This document shows positions 1 to 7,729 of a DNA stretch of 29,273 nucleotides, piece by piece. The position numbers were made by a program, and so were the translations under genes. Origin of the DNA: Candidatus Aerophobota bacterium. GTDB taxonomy: Bacteria; Aerophobota; Aerophobia; Aerophobales; B3-G15. Positions within the stretch are counted from its first letter, which is position 1. Each line of letters opens with the position of its first letter. The stretch lies in the NCBI GenBank assembly GCA_030615365.1, contig JAUWZM010000031.1:1-29273 (forward strand), written 5' to 3'. The notes beneath the pieces are model-generated. The model made no database searches, had not been told where the DNA came from, and was given only the letters and a program-made list of their open reading frames with translations.

Positions 1-411
1 TCCTATAGATTGCTTGAGAAAAACTTCTCCTTTTCTTTCAGGGCGCATCTCGCCCCCTCCATAACGGATGTAGCTCTGGGAAAGACCATCTTTGGGGGCA
101 GGAGAAGGTGAAATCTCTTTTTTTTTGCCAACAGGAGCTACCTCAATAGGCTTTGCAGTGAAGGGTGGAAAGAAAACAGTATGACGAACCAGGGGAAATA
201 AAACAATCTCCAGGAGGAGTCTTTCTTTACTTTTTTCCCCTCTCAATCCCATATAGGAGAGTTTTTTTGTTCTAATAATTTCCATGTAGGATCTATCTTC
301 CCCCTGAATTATAACAATGGGAAGTGGAGTAGGCAGCGGTTCCTCTTGAGCTAAGATAGTAGAGGGATAAAGAAGAGAAGCAGTCACTAAAAAAAATAAA
401 ATCCTTTTCAT
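1..411 (-). CDS. Secreted protein of unknown function, partial (3' end outside window)
   Basis: An open minus-strand frame starts with ATG at 411 and stays open to the left edge (137 codons visible). Its ATG overlaps the TAA stop of the upstream TPR gene by one base (TAATG), which points to translational coupling in one operon. The N-terminus is a clear signal peptide: MKR, a hydrophobic run (ILFFLVTASLLYP), then a cleavage-like STILAQ followed by the acidic, Pro-rich start of the mature protein (EEPLPTPLP). The rest has short beta-like stretches (PIVIIQGEDRSY, LLLEIVLFPLV) and a Pro/Lys linker (VAPVGKKKEISPSPAPK). I do not recognise a family. The context suggests an envelope partner of the TPR protein. 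The reading frame is certain; the function is not. Confidence 0.7.
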   Translation of the reverse strand, partial: MKRILFFLVTASLLYPSTILAQEEPLPTPLPIVIIQGEDRSYMEIIRTKKLSYMGLRGEKSKERLLLEIVLFPLVRHTVFFPPFTAKPIEVAPVGKKKEISPSPAPKDGLSQSYIRYGGGEMRPERKGEVFLKQSIG

Positions 412-3206
412 TATTCAATCTCCCTGAGCCTTTTTTCTGCTTCCTTAATCCATTCTTCTTCCAGTGATTTATCTTCAAGAATTTTCTGATAGGTATCCCG
501 TGCTTCGTCTTTCTTACCTATAGCTTCGTAAGATATACCTACCTGAAGTTGTGCCCTGGCTTTCCACTCTTTAAATTGAGGGTAAAGATGAACTACCTTT
601 AAGTATTCTACCACAGCCTTTCGGTAGTCTTCTACAGCTCTTTCGTAGTTTTTTTCATCTGTAGCCTCATTAAACCAACAGTCTCCTATTCGATACTGAG
701 CTTCTACAGAAAGCTTACTTTCCTCACTCACTCTTGTCACCCAAAGATAATTTTCTCTGGCGTTCGGGTAATCTTCTTGCCAGAAAAAGGAATTGGCTAA
801 CTTCAGATAAGCCTGAAGGACAAGCTCATTTTCTGGGTATTTATCAATAAATTCCCCAAAGCTCTCTCCCATCTTTTTCCATTCTTTTAGATTCTCCCAG
901 CACACTCCTGTGCTGTAAAGAGAATTCAAAAGGACATCCTTTTCCTTGGAAATCCGAAGAGCTTTACTGTAGGAACTTTCCGCATCACTGTATTTCTCTT
1001 GTTCAAAGAAGCTTTCTCCTAATCTGTAGTAAACCTCACCTCTTAGAGGGCTAAGAGGAAAAAGTTCAACAAATTTAGAGTACACATTAGCTGCCTCAGA
1101 GTAATGCGTTAGCTGAAAATGGGCGTTGCCTGTCCAGTAGTAAGCTTGGGGAAGATAGGAACTGGTAGGAAAATCATTTATTAACTTTCTTAACTCTACT
1201 ATAACCTGAGACCAGTTACCATTACTCATGTAATAATTCGCTATTTTAAATTGAGCACGATCAGCATCCGGAAAATAAGGAAATTCTTTTACTATTTTGT
1301 GGAAGGCATCTAAGGATTTTTCTTGCTGGTTGATACGTTGATAAGCCTCACCAATCATAAATAAAGCTGGGGGAATTTTCTCACTCTCAGGGTATTTTTC
1401 AATCATTGACTGTAAGGAACTTATGGCTTCAGGATAATTCTTTTGATTATACCAGCAATTTCCAATAAGGTAACTGGATTCCATAGCCAGATCCCTGCGA
1501 GTGGGGTACGTATCTATAGCTTTTTGAAAAGACCAGGAAGCGTCAGCATATTTTTGTTGACGAAAATAAGTCCATCCTATCGCATATTGGGCATCGGCAG
1601 CATTTGGGTTTTCAGGGTAGCTGGCGAGAAATCTTTCATAAGAATTCCTCGCTTTTCCGTAATCATTCAGTTTGAAGCGAGAAGCTGCTATCTGGTATAT
1701 TGCAAGAGAAACCAGTTTTGATTGAGGGTATTCACTTTCCAATTTAGAATAACTCTCTATGGCTTCAGAAAAATCTTTCAAGTTGAAAAGGCAGTTTCCT
1801 ACTTGCAAAAGGGAATAATCCATCCATTTAGAGTGAGGGTAATTTAGAATAACTTTTTTAAATGCCTCCTTTGCCTTCTTATAATCATTTTTCCCAATAT
1901 AACACCAGCCTATCTCATATTGAGCATTGCCGGCTAGAGAAGAAGCGGGGGATTTCTTTATCACCTGTTCAAAATAATAGATAGCCCTCTCATATTCGGG
2001 AGGGGAAAGATTAAACAAGGACTCTCCCATTTGAAAATTAGCATCAAGGATATACTCAGAGGCGGGAAACCGTTCAATTATTCTTCGGAAGTAAAGGGAT
2101 GCCTCTTTAAATTCTTTCAGATCAAAAGAGGAATATGCTGCCCCGTAAAGAGCATCATCAACAAATTCACTTTTGGCATAATTTTCAATTATTTTTTGAT
2201 AAGACTGGAAGGCAAGACCAAATTTATCTTGATAATAAAGGCTATCTCCTAATCTTAACCAGGCTTCGGCAAAATTTAGCGATCGGGAATAGGAGGTGAT
2301 AAATTCCTGGAACTTTTCTTCGGAATTGGCATAATCTTTCTCTTCATAGTACGTATACGCAATACCAAAGAGAGCCTCCTCTTTCCATTTTCCCTTTGGA
2401 TCAGATAGCTCCTTTCGATAAGCCTCTCTTGCCGCTTTATATTCACCAAGGCGATAAAGAGACTCTCCCAGCCAATAATTAAGATGCGTTTCATCAAAGT
2501 CGGAGGCGGCTTCACTGTATCTGCCTAATTCAAAGTAGGAAGAACCCCTCTCTTGAAGAACATCGCTACGATAGGATGAGGTAGGGTATTTCTGGATAAA
2601 AAGGGTAAACTCTCTTAACGCATCTTCAAACCTTTCTTTCGCGTAAAGAGTTTTAGAGAAGGCATAATCAACTTCTTCGCTATATTTGAACTCAGGAAAA
2701 TTTTTCTTTAAGTGCCCAAGCTCTCTGAGAGCTTCATCATAATTTCCTATCTCAAAATTAATGTATCCCAGGGAATAAAGGGCATAAGGGAAAAGTTCAC
2801 TTTTAGGATGGTCTTCAATTAATCTTTCGTAGGAAGAAATAGCACGATTGGTATCACCCAGGCAGTAGTAGCACTCTCCCATTTGATAAAGACTCTCATC
2901 TACAAAATCACTGGTTGGATAGACCTGAATTGAAGCCTGGAAAGCCCGCACTGCTTCGCCATAATTACTCTGCTGCCAGAAGCTCATTCCAATACCATAC
3001 TGAGCCCTATCACAGTTTTTATCATCGGAGAATGTATCTATAAATTTCTGGAATTCCTGAACAGCTAATTCAAACTTTCCATCCTCGTATAAGCTCTGGG
3101 CAAATTCAAACTGTTTCTCAGCCGGAGTCCGTGATAGAGCAAATTGGGGGATAAAAAAGGCAAGTAAAATTCCCATTACCAGAACTATCTTTGCTATTTT
3201 CTTCAT
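411..3206 (-). CDS. Large secreted tetratricopeptide (TPR) repeat protein
   Basis: This 931-residue protein starts with a signal peptide (MKKIAKIVLVMG, hydrophobic to about residue 24, FALS) and is then almost wholly TPR repeats. More than 20 units of 34-40 residues follow the pattern Y..G...Y..G.Y..A...F...I..YP.S....DA.Y..G, with the 'YP.S' turn typical of YbgF/BamD-type TPRs (for example ALREFTLFIQKYPTSSY and AIESYSKLESEYPQSK). No catalytic motif is visible, so it is most likely an export- or envelope-localised scaffold that binds partner proteins. A good ribosome site (AAGGAG, reverse complement of 3216-3221) lies 9 nt before the ATG, and a promoter lies just upstream. The downstream secreted ORF overlaps its stop codon, so the two are probably one operon. 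Individual TPR proteins of this length are seen in many uncultured diderms, but the exact role is unknown. Confidence 0.92.
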   Translation of the reverse strand: MKKIAKIVLVMGILLAFFIPQFALSRTPAEKQFEFAQSLYEDGKFELAVQEFQKFIDTFSDDKNCDRAQYGIGMSFWQQSNYGEAVRAFQASIQVYPTSDFVDESLYQMGECYYCLGDTNRAISSYERLIEDHPKSELFPYALYSLGYINFEIGNYDEALRELGHLKKNFPEFKYSEEVDYAFSKTLYAKERFEDALREFTLFIQKYPTSSYRSDVLQERGSSYFELGRYSEAASDFDETHLNYWLGESLYRLGEYKAAREAYRKELSDPKGKWKEEALFGIAYTYYEEKDYANSEEKFQEFITSYSRSLNFAEAWLRLGDSLYYQDKFGLAFQSYQKIIENYAKSEFVDDALYGAAYSSFDLKEFKEASLYFRRIIERFPASEYILDANFQMGESLFNLSPPEYERAIYYFEQVIKKSPASSLAGNAQYEIGWCYIGKNDYKKAKEAFKKVILNYPHSKWMDYSLLQVGNCLFNLKDFSEAIESYSKLESEYPQSKLVSLAIYQIAASRFKLNDYGKARNSYERFLASYPENPNAADAQYAIGWTYFRQQKYADASWSFQKAIDTYPTRRDLAMESSYLIGNCWYNQKNYPEAISSLQSMIEKYPESEKIPPALFMIGEAYQRINQQEKSLDAFHKIVKEFPYFPDADRAQFKIANYYMSNGNWSQVIVELRKLINDFPTSSYLPQAYYWTGNAHFQLTHYSEAANVYSKFVELFPLSPLRGEVYYRLGESFFEQEKYSDAESSYSKALRISKEKDVLLNSLYSTGVCWENLKEWKKMGESFGEFIDKYPENELVLQAYLKLANSFFWQEDYPNARENYLWVTRVSEESKLSVEAQYRIGDCWFNEATDEKNYERAVEDYRKAVVEYLKVVHLYPQFKEWKARAQLQVGISYEAIGKKDEARDTYQKILEDKSLEEEWIKEAEKRLREIE

Positions 3207-3237
3207 TTTGTTTTGCTCCTTGATAGTATTTTAGTTT

Positions 3238-3266
3238 ATTTTACCAATAAAACTTTTTATTGTCAA
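3238..3266 (-). promoter_or_regulatory. Sigma70-like promoter of the TPR operon
   Basis: Read on the minus strand: TTGACA (3266-3261), a 17-bp spacer, then TAAAAT (3243-3238). This is followed 32 nt later by the TPR gene start, with AAGGAG in between. The match is perfect at -35 and 5 of 6 at -10. Confidence 0.7.
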
Positions 3267-3382
3267 TCTTCGCAAGATTTGGGTACAACAATACTACACG
3301 CCGAACTTACAAAAGTTTCCTCAAAGGATAGATAGTATCTGTCCTATTTTGGAGACAAACTTAAATTGATTCGATGGATTTA

Positions 3383-3410
3383 TTGACATATGGATATTTC
3401 CTCTTATAAT
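3383..3410 (+). promoter_or_regulatory. Perfect-consensus sigma70 promoter of the divergent operon
   Basis: TTGACA (3383-3388), a 16-bp spacer, then TATAAT (3405-3410), both hexamers perfect. The likely start site near 3417 gives a leader of about 80 nt before the 3496 gene. It is divergent from the TPR promoter, with about 115 bp between the two -35 boxes. Confidence 0.75.
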
Positions 3411-3495
3411 ACTGGTAAGGCTTCTAAGGAAAGGAGACCGCAGCTTTCAGTCTTCGATTTTAAGAGGTATCCGAGAATCTTACAGGAAATGAAAA

Positions 3496-4029
3496 ATGAA
3501 ATGGAAACCTCTGGGATTTTCTCAACTTTCAGTAGGAGGTAGTCCCGTTCCTATTAAAACTCTTTATCTTAAAAACAAGTGGGACGAAAAGAAACGATAT
3601 CGTGTTCGCACAGCTCAGGATACCTCACATGTAAAATCTTTCTCAACTCCAGCCCAGGCTCAATTGGCTAAGGATGAGAGAAACAGGATTGGTGCCCTGG
3701 CCAGAGGAGCCCACGGTGAATGGATAAAAATAGGGAAGCTGAATCAGATACAGCCTTATATTTTTGTTTCCTTAGATGCGTTAAGTAAAAATGTTTGTCA
3801 TAAATTACTTATCCCTCTTGAATATGAACTTATTGAGGAGGAAGGTGTTCTTCTGGCTATTGAGAAGGAGGATAAGCCTTATTATATTGTGAGCAGGAGA
3901 TCCAAAAGATTTCATCATCCCGGTTGCCCCAGGGCAAAGAGAATAAGTGATAAAAATAAGATTACCTTTGCAACAAGAAAAAAAGCTCTGGAAGCTGGAT
4001 ATAGTCCAGATACTTTGTGCAAACCTTAA
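3496..4029 (+). CDS. Hypothetical protein with C-terminal Ada-type metal-binding-like motif
   Basis: The protein has 177 residues and no signal peptide. The N-terminal two thirds (to about residue 130) are not recognised. They are basic and include a stretch (TAQDTSHVKSFSTPAQAQ) that may be a small repeat-type domain. The C-terminus resembles the short Ada-like zinc-binding module: YIVSRRSKRFHHPGCPRAKR, then FATRKKALEAGYSPDTLCKP. The usual form has four cysteines (FH..C.....F.sr.eA...GY.PC..C.P). Only the first and last are present here, and the first Cys of the C-terminal pair is replaced (SPDTLC), so metal binding may be altered or lost. The start ATG at 3496 follows a weak AGGA. The gene is the first of a two-gene operon with the alcohol dehydrogenase, 23 bp downstream. 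Confidence 0.75.
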   Translation: MKWKPLGFSQLSVGGSPVPIKTLYLKNKWDEKKRYRVRTAQDTSHVKSFSTPAQAQLAKDERNRIGALARGAHGEWIKIGKLNQIQPYIFVSLDALSKNVCHKLLIPLEYELIEEEGVLLAIEKEDKPYYIVSRRSKRFHHPGCPRAKRISDKNKITFATRKKALEAGYSPDTLCKP

Positions 4030-4052
4030 ATTTAAAATATAAGGAGAAAATG

Positions 4053-5171
4053 ATGTTTACCCTTACCCATCCTCCAAAAATCATATTTGGGTGCGGCACT
4101 CTCACTCAACTGAAAGAAGAGGTTATTCGCTTTGGAGAAAATGTTCTTTTGGTAACAGGTCGCTCAGCAATGAGAAAAACTGGAATTTTAACTAAGGTAG
4201 TTGATGACCTTCACTCACAAGGGATAAAAGTAGATATCTTCGATAAAGTAGAACATGATCCCTCCTTAACTACAGTAAACGAAGGGATTAATCTTGCCCG
4301 AAAACAAAATTCTTCTGTAATTATAGGATTGGGAGGGGGAAGTTCATTAGATACTGCGAAGACTATTGCCTGTTTAGCACCTCAGGAAGGAACAGTCTGG
4401 GAATACTATACGGGAAAAACAATAAAAACATTCGGTTTACCTTTTTTAGCTATCCCCACAACTGCAGGAACAGGAGCTGAGATAACCAGAAACGCTGTGC
4501 TCACTGATAGGGAAAAGAAGACAAAAAAGAGTATCCGCAGTTTCTATATGATACCAAAAGTAGCTATGGTAGACCCAGAGCTTACCTTTTTTTGTCCTCC
4601 ATCTGTGACTGCTCATTCAGGTATGGATGCCTTGACTCAAGCTATGGAATCCTTTATTACTAAAGATTGTAACCCTGTCACTGATACACTTGCCTTGAGA
4701 GCAATAGACCTTTTATTCCATAATCTTCCTCAAGTTGTAGAAAATGGGGCAGACATTCAGGCTCGAGAAAAGGTAGTTCTGGGAAGCCTTCTTTCAGCAA
4801 TGGCTTTCTCTAATTCAGGATTGGGAGCAGTGCATGGTTTATCACATCCCTTGGGAGCTCATTTTGGTATACCTCATGGACTTGCCTGCGCTGTTTTACT
4901 TCCCCTTATAATGGAACTTAATCTAAAAACCAGAAAAGACAAATTTCAGGAAATGGCTAAAAAGATGGAGGTGAGCAGAGCAGAGGATGTTCCTGAGGTG
5001 ATAAGAGAGCTTTTAAAAAAAGTTGGCATTTCTTTATCTCTTCGAGAATGGAAAATAAAGGAAAAAGATATTCCTCTCTTAGTATCACAATCTAAGAGTG
5101 GCAGCATGAGGAAAAATCCCCGTGATGTAACCGATGCTGAATTATCAAGGGTTCTGGAAAGTATACTTTAG
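4053..5171 (+). CDS. Iron-containing (group III) alcohol dehydrogenase
   Basis: This is an NAD(P)-dependent interconverter of alcohols and aldehydes or ketones, cytoplasmic, about 373 residues, the usual family length. In order it shows N-terminal PPKIIFGCGTL, the nucleotide-binding GLGGGSSLDTAK (about 92-103), AIPTTAGTGAEITR (about 133-146), the metal region SGMDALTQAMESF with D192, and HGLSHPLGAHFGIPHG with H261, H265 and H275. The position that is the second metal ligand in FucO (DALTH) is Gln196 here; Gln at this site is found in many natural members, so metal use is uncertain rather than absent. I chose the ATG at 4053 because AAGGAG (4041-4046) is 6 nt away. ATG 4050 directly before it is possible but only 3 nt from the ribosome site. 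The substrate is unknown; it is probably co-transcribed with the 3496 gene. Confidence 0.93.
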   Translation: MFTLTHPPKIIFGCGTLTQLKEEVIRFGENVLLVTGRSAMRKTGILTKVVDDLHSQGIKVDIFDKVEHDPSLTTVNEGINLARKQNSSVIIGLGGGSSLDTAKTIACLAPQEGTVWEYYTGKTIKTFGLPFLAIPTTAGTGAEITRNAVLTDREKKTKKSIRSFYMIPKVAMVDPELTFFCPPSVTAHSGMDALTQAMESFITKDCNPVTDTLALRAIDLLFHNLPQVVENGADIQAREKVVLGSLLSAMAFSNSGLGAVHGLSHPLGAHFGIPHGLACAVLLPLIMELNLKTRKDKFQEMAKKMEVSRAEDVPEVIRELLKKVGISLSLREWKIKEKDIPLLVSQSKSGSMRKNPRDVTDAELSRVLESIL

Positions 5172-5183
5172 TTTACTTGGGTC

Positions 5184-5207
5184 AATCGGCGAATTGGTGT
5201 GCCGATT
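5184..5207. terminator. Small hairpin between convergent genes, possible bidirectional terminator
   Basis: AATCGGC (5184-5190) and GCCGATT (5201-5207) form a perfect 7-bp stem with a 10-nt loop, 12 nt after the dehydrogenase stop and before the convergent zinc-ribbon gene. No T-run follows, so it is a weak candidate for an intrinsic terminator. Confidence 0.3.
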
Positions 5208-5260
5208 AGTGAGTTGGAATCTTAGAAGCAAGCTCGAAGTTTACTTCTTACCTACAATTT

Positions 5261-5560
5261 TTAACTATTTCCATCCTTTAATTCTTGCCCGCAGTAAGGG
5301 CAGAAATGAGGCTTCCCCTGGTAGAGCTTCCCACAGTAAGGACATACTTTAGTGATTTTTTCTTCCTTATCTGCGTGAGGGCTCTTGGGAGTTTTAGATC
5401 GAAGGATAAAGTAAAGAGGTAAAAAGACAATAAGTAAAAGCCATACTCCTAAAAACCATCCTATTATAGCACTTTTACTATAGCCTCTTTTGGCGGCATC
5501 AGAGGATACCCACCAGGCAACCAGGAGAGGAATGATCGCACTAATAATCAATATTACCAT
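5261..5560 (-). CDS. Small membrane protein with C-terminal zinc ribbon
   Basis: The 99-residue protein has two predicted transmembrane helices (about residues 1-19, VILIISAIIPLLVAWWV, and about 31-53, IGWFLGVWLLLIVFLPLYF) joined by a short basic loop (DAAKRGYSK). After a charged linker comes a C-terminal double-knuckle zinc ribbon, CPYCGKLY then FCPYCGQEL. The layout matches the widespread small 'zinc-ribbon plus TM' proteins of unknown role. AAGGAG lies 9 nt before the start codon. It is convergent with the dehydrogenase gene. No enzymatic function can be assigned. Confidence 0.85.
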   Translation of the reverse strand: MVILIISAIIPLLVAWWVSSDAAKRGYSKSAIIGWFLGVWLLLIVFLPLYFILRSKTPKSPHADKEEKITKVCPYCGKLYQGKPHFCPYCGQELKDGNS

Positions 5561-5625
5561 TTTTATAATCTCCTTGCCTTTTATTTTCCTTTGCTCTGCG
5601 AGATAGTAGTAAATATCTAACGGGG

Positions 5626-6621
5626 TTACTGAATCTTTCCTTCTATCTGGGCTATTCTCTCCTCCATCTGTATAATCCTCTGGCGAATTTCCTCTATTGC
5701 CTTTTTCAACTCTGCTATCTGTGTTTTTATCTCTGAGCTTAGTGATTGAGTGGGCTCAACAGTGGAAACAGAGAGAGGTTCTTCTGGAGAGGATGTTATC
5801 TCTTTTAAAGGAAAAAGAGGCTCTGTCATCAAAAGTTTCGGTCCTTTTTCCTGAGCTATTCTTTCAATCAATAATGTTATCTGTGGTTGAGGATTTATCA
5901 GCCAAGCTCCCTCCAAATAAATCAGCGCTTGCTGGTACAGCTTGTCGTTCATATAATCAAATCCACTTTTTAAGAAAAAATCAAAGAGAGGAGCTTCACC
6001 CCATTCTGGAGAAGCAAAACTTTTGTAATCTTTTATCATCTCGGTTAGTAACTTTATGGCCTTTTCTCGTTGAGTCAATCTATTGTAAACTATAGCCAAC
6101 AGAGTCTTTCCCTTCACAGCATCTCTTTTGTTGCTCGTAGCCTCTTCATTTTCTTCCAAGCTGATATAATGATTAAACCAGCTTGAAGCACTTTCATATA
6201 GACCTTTTGCGTGAGATTTTTCTCCCTCCTGCTCGTAGTTTTTACCTAGAATATAGGCAATTTCACCTAAATGAAGGTATGGAAGAGAAAAGTTGGGCCA
6301 TTTATCAATAACCACCATATAATTTCTAATAGCCTGACTATAGTACTGTGACTCAGCATTAGCAGCAAAATAATAAGTTCTTGCCAGTTGTACCTGAGCC
6401 AAAAAGTTATCTCTATCTTCCTCTAAAACAGACTGGTAAAGATTTATAGCTAACTTATAATTTTCCTCTTCAACTGCCTTGCGAGCTTGCTGTAGATAAG
6501 TCTCTAAAGACTCCTGAGCAAGAATGTGGGTAGAAAAAGTTAGTACTATCAGTACCGTTGAGAAAAAAATTATCCCTGCAGATGGCTGAAACATTCTCTT
6601 GGTTAAACTTTTCAATTTCAT
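5626..6621 (-). CDS. Exported TPR protein with C-terminal coiled coil
   Basis: 331 residues. The N-terminus is a signal peptide or anchor (basic MKLKSLTKRMF, hydrophobic IIFFSTVLIVLTF, then THILAQ). Residues about 35-270 are degenerate TPR repeats (for example ARKAVEEENYKLAINLYQSV and YQQALIYLEGAWLINPQ). A Ser/Pro-rich linker (about 275-295) precedes a C-terminal coiled coil of about 35 residues (KTQIAELKKAIEEIRQR onward) with regular I/L spacing. This TPR plus coiled-coil architecture resembles periplasmic adaptor proteins such as YbgF/CpoB, with the domain order reversed. It is probably an envelope scaffold, functionally akin to the larger TPR protein at 411-3206 but not in its operon. The ribosome site is weak (GGA, 8-10 nt upstream), and the 5' leader consists of repeat sequence. 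Confidence 0.88.
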   Translation of the reverse strand: MKLKSLTKRMFQPSAGIIFFSTVLIVLTFSTHILAQESLETYLQQARKAVEEENYKLAINLYQSVLEEDRDNFLAQVQLARTYYFAANAESQYYSQAIRNYMVVIDKWPNFSLPYLHLGEIAYILGKNYEQEGEKSHAKGLYESASSWFNHYISLEENEEATSNKRDAVKGKTLLAIVYNRLTQREKAIKLLTEMIKDYKSFASPEWGEAPLFDFFLKSGFDYMNDKLYQQALIYLEGAWLINPQPQITLLIERIAQEKGPKLLMTEPLFPLKEITSSPEEPLSVSTVEPTQSLSSEIKTQIAELKKAIEEIRQRIIQMEERIAQIEGKIQ

Positions 6622-6630
6622 TTATTTTAT

Positions 6631-6702
6631 CCATTTATGAGGCGAATTTAATGCGCCGATAAATCGGCAGGGTACAGTGAGTAGTTGCCCAATTTATTGG
6701 GC
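6631..6702. repeat. Covarying mini-hairpin repeat (family C), inverted partial copy
   Basis: Contains GCCGATAAATCGGC (6655-6668) and GCCCAATTTATTGGGC (6687-6702), each a perfect palindrome around an ATAAAT/ATTTAT core. The part from 6631 to about 6672 matches the reverse complement of the 19087-19140 copy, and 6681-6702 matches the start of a second unit. It lies directly upstream of the 6621 gene and forms its leader. Confidence 0.75.
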
Positions 6703-6733
6703 GAATTTAAAAGCCTGTTCTAATTCTATCCGA

Positions 6734-6810
6734 GATTGCTTTGACTTCCACAGACAAGATGTCTGTGCCACCACATGTCACTTTGCTTCGCAATAACAAA
6801 TGAGCAATCC
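6734..6810. repeat. Short inverted-repeat element (family B)
   Basis: A 77-bp unit bounded by GATTGCT (6734-6740) and AGCAATC (6803-6809), with an internal palindrome CACAGACA-AGA-TGTCTGTG. A second copy lies in the opposite orientation at 26695-26772. No coding capacity; MITE/REP-like. Confidence 0.75.
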
Positions 6811-6847
6811 TTCTATTTTTAGGAAAAACTTACCTATTACAAATCTA

Positions 6848-6936
6848 TGGTGCCGGAGGAGGGAGTCGAACCCTCACGAGGGGAAAACCTCACTGGATTT
6901 TGAATCCAGCGCGTCTACCAGTTCCGCCACTCCGGC
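6848..6936 (-). tRNA. tRNA-Leu (anticodon CAA)
   Basis: On the minus strand the acceptor stem pairs GCCGGAG (5' end at 6936) with CTCCGGC, followed by discriminator A and an encoded CCA (ending at 6848). The D-arm carries TGGCGGAACTGGTAGACGCG, typical of tRNA-Leu. The anticodon stem CTGGA/TCCAG closes the loop TTCAAAA, giving anticodon CAA (decodes UUG). A long variable arm (GTGAGG..CCTCGTGA region) and the T-loop GGTTCGACTCC confirm a class II tRNA. 86 nt plus CCA. Confidence 0.97.
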
Positions 6937-6954
6937 GTATCCTTCCTCTATCTC

Positions 6955-6983
6955 ATTATAGCTAAATTTTGGTAAATACGCAA
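6955..6983 (-). promoter_or_regulatory. Likely promoter of tRNA-Leu
   Basis: On the minus strand TTGCGT (6983-6978), a 17-bp spacer and a perfect TATAAT (6960-6955) lie about 18 nt upstream of the tRNA 5' end. Confidence 0.55.
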
Positions 6984-7013
6984 GTGTTACTTGAAATTTG
7001 GTTACAATGCCGT

Positions 7014-7041
7014 TTGACAAAATACAAAAGGTAGTTACAAT
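7014..7041 (+). promoter_or_regulatory. Sigma70-like promoter of the 7126 gene
   Basis: TTGACA (7014-7019), a 16-bp spacer, TACAAT (7036-7041). This predicts a leader of about 78 nt before the 7126 start. Confidence 0.6.
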
Positions 7042-7125
7042 AAAAATTAGATCGTTTGCAATGGCTACAAGCTTAGAAAAAGGTTTTTCCCCATAGAAAT
7101 ATTAGTAAGGAGGGTTAGATAAAAA

Positions 7126-7404
7126 ATGACGGAAAAAAGAGATGAGGTCGGTCTATATAAAAAGCCCATAAAATACTCAATGGATCTTGTTGAAATAGGA
7201 CTCGAGACCGCCAAGTATAAAATCTTGGGCACTGCCTTTCTGTATAAGGATAAGCGCTTTTCGGATTCACTTAATAATGGGAGGAGCTTTATCATTTTGA
7301 GAGATGCGAAAGTTTTTTCACTCGGCAGCAAAATGCTTCTATATGAAAAAGACTACTTGATGGTAAACAAGGACTCCATTCTCTTGAGTTGGGAGGAGAA
7401 ATAA
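7126..7404 (+). CDS. Small conserved-looking hypothetical protein (DUF6812-like)
   Basis: The 92-residue protein has no signal peptide or membrane segment. A strong AAGGAGGG ribosome site (starting near 7107) and a good promoter support it being real. The middle reads like short beta-barrel-type proteins in which a strand segment (ETAKYKILGTAF) is followed by RFSDSLNNGRSFIILRDAKVF and a final VNKDSILL. That pattern (GT..., R.SD.LN, F..L.D..V) resembles the DUF6812 group of uncharacterised proteins; the match is from memory and not tested. It is monocistronic, followed by a spacer and a convergent gene. Confidence 0.75.
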   Translation: MTEKRDEVGLYKKPIKYSMDLVEIGLETAKYKILGTAFLYKDKRFSDSLNNGRSFIILRDAKVFSLGSKMLLYEKDYLMVNKDSILLSWEEK

Positions 7405-7729
7405 CTATTCCATCTAAAGAAAGCACTGAAGTTTGTACCGAGGAAGGATTGAGGGAAGAAGGTGAATGGTACGATGGAAAAGGGCATTTCTGGCTATTCT
7501 ATATTTTTATCTTACGCTTTATTATCTCCTACCTTCTCTCTCCGTGACAATGAAACATTGGTTATATGACTGTACTCTGGTAGTACCCCCTGAGTTTTAG
7601 TAAGCTACTTATTGGCAGTGCGCTGGAAGTAGTATAAAATAAGAGCTTTGGTTAACAGGCGCGGCCACTGAGGTTTTGGATAGAAGACGGTAAACCGTAT
7701 CTGTTATGAGGCGATTCGTCACTCTTAAT
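7405..7729. other. 325-bp spacer between convergent genes, no gene recognised
   Basis: It holds only a 44-codon hydrophobic ORF (7466-7600, plus) without a convincing ribosome site, and a short hairpin ACGGT-AA-ACCGT near 7687-7698. No repeat of the families seen elsewhere is recognisable here. Composition is somewhat less AT-rich near 7610-7700. Confidence 0.5.

Noticed and set aside
293..478. 61-codon minus-strand ORF across the junction of the TPR gene and the partial left-edge gene
   Set aside because: It overlaps both coding frames, has a low-complexity basic N-terminus and no ribosome site; the coupled frames explain the region.
4017..4052. Upstream start of the alcohol dehydrogenase inside the preceding gene
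   Set aside because: It overlaps the 3496 gene and places the ribosome site AAGGAG inside the coding region; the start at 4050/4053 fits.
7466..7600. 44-codon plus-strand ORF with a hydrophobic helix in the 7405-7729 spacer
   Set aside because: No spaced ribosome site and no recognisable family; a hydrophobic run of this size is easily produced by chance in AT-rich DNA.
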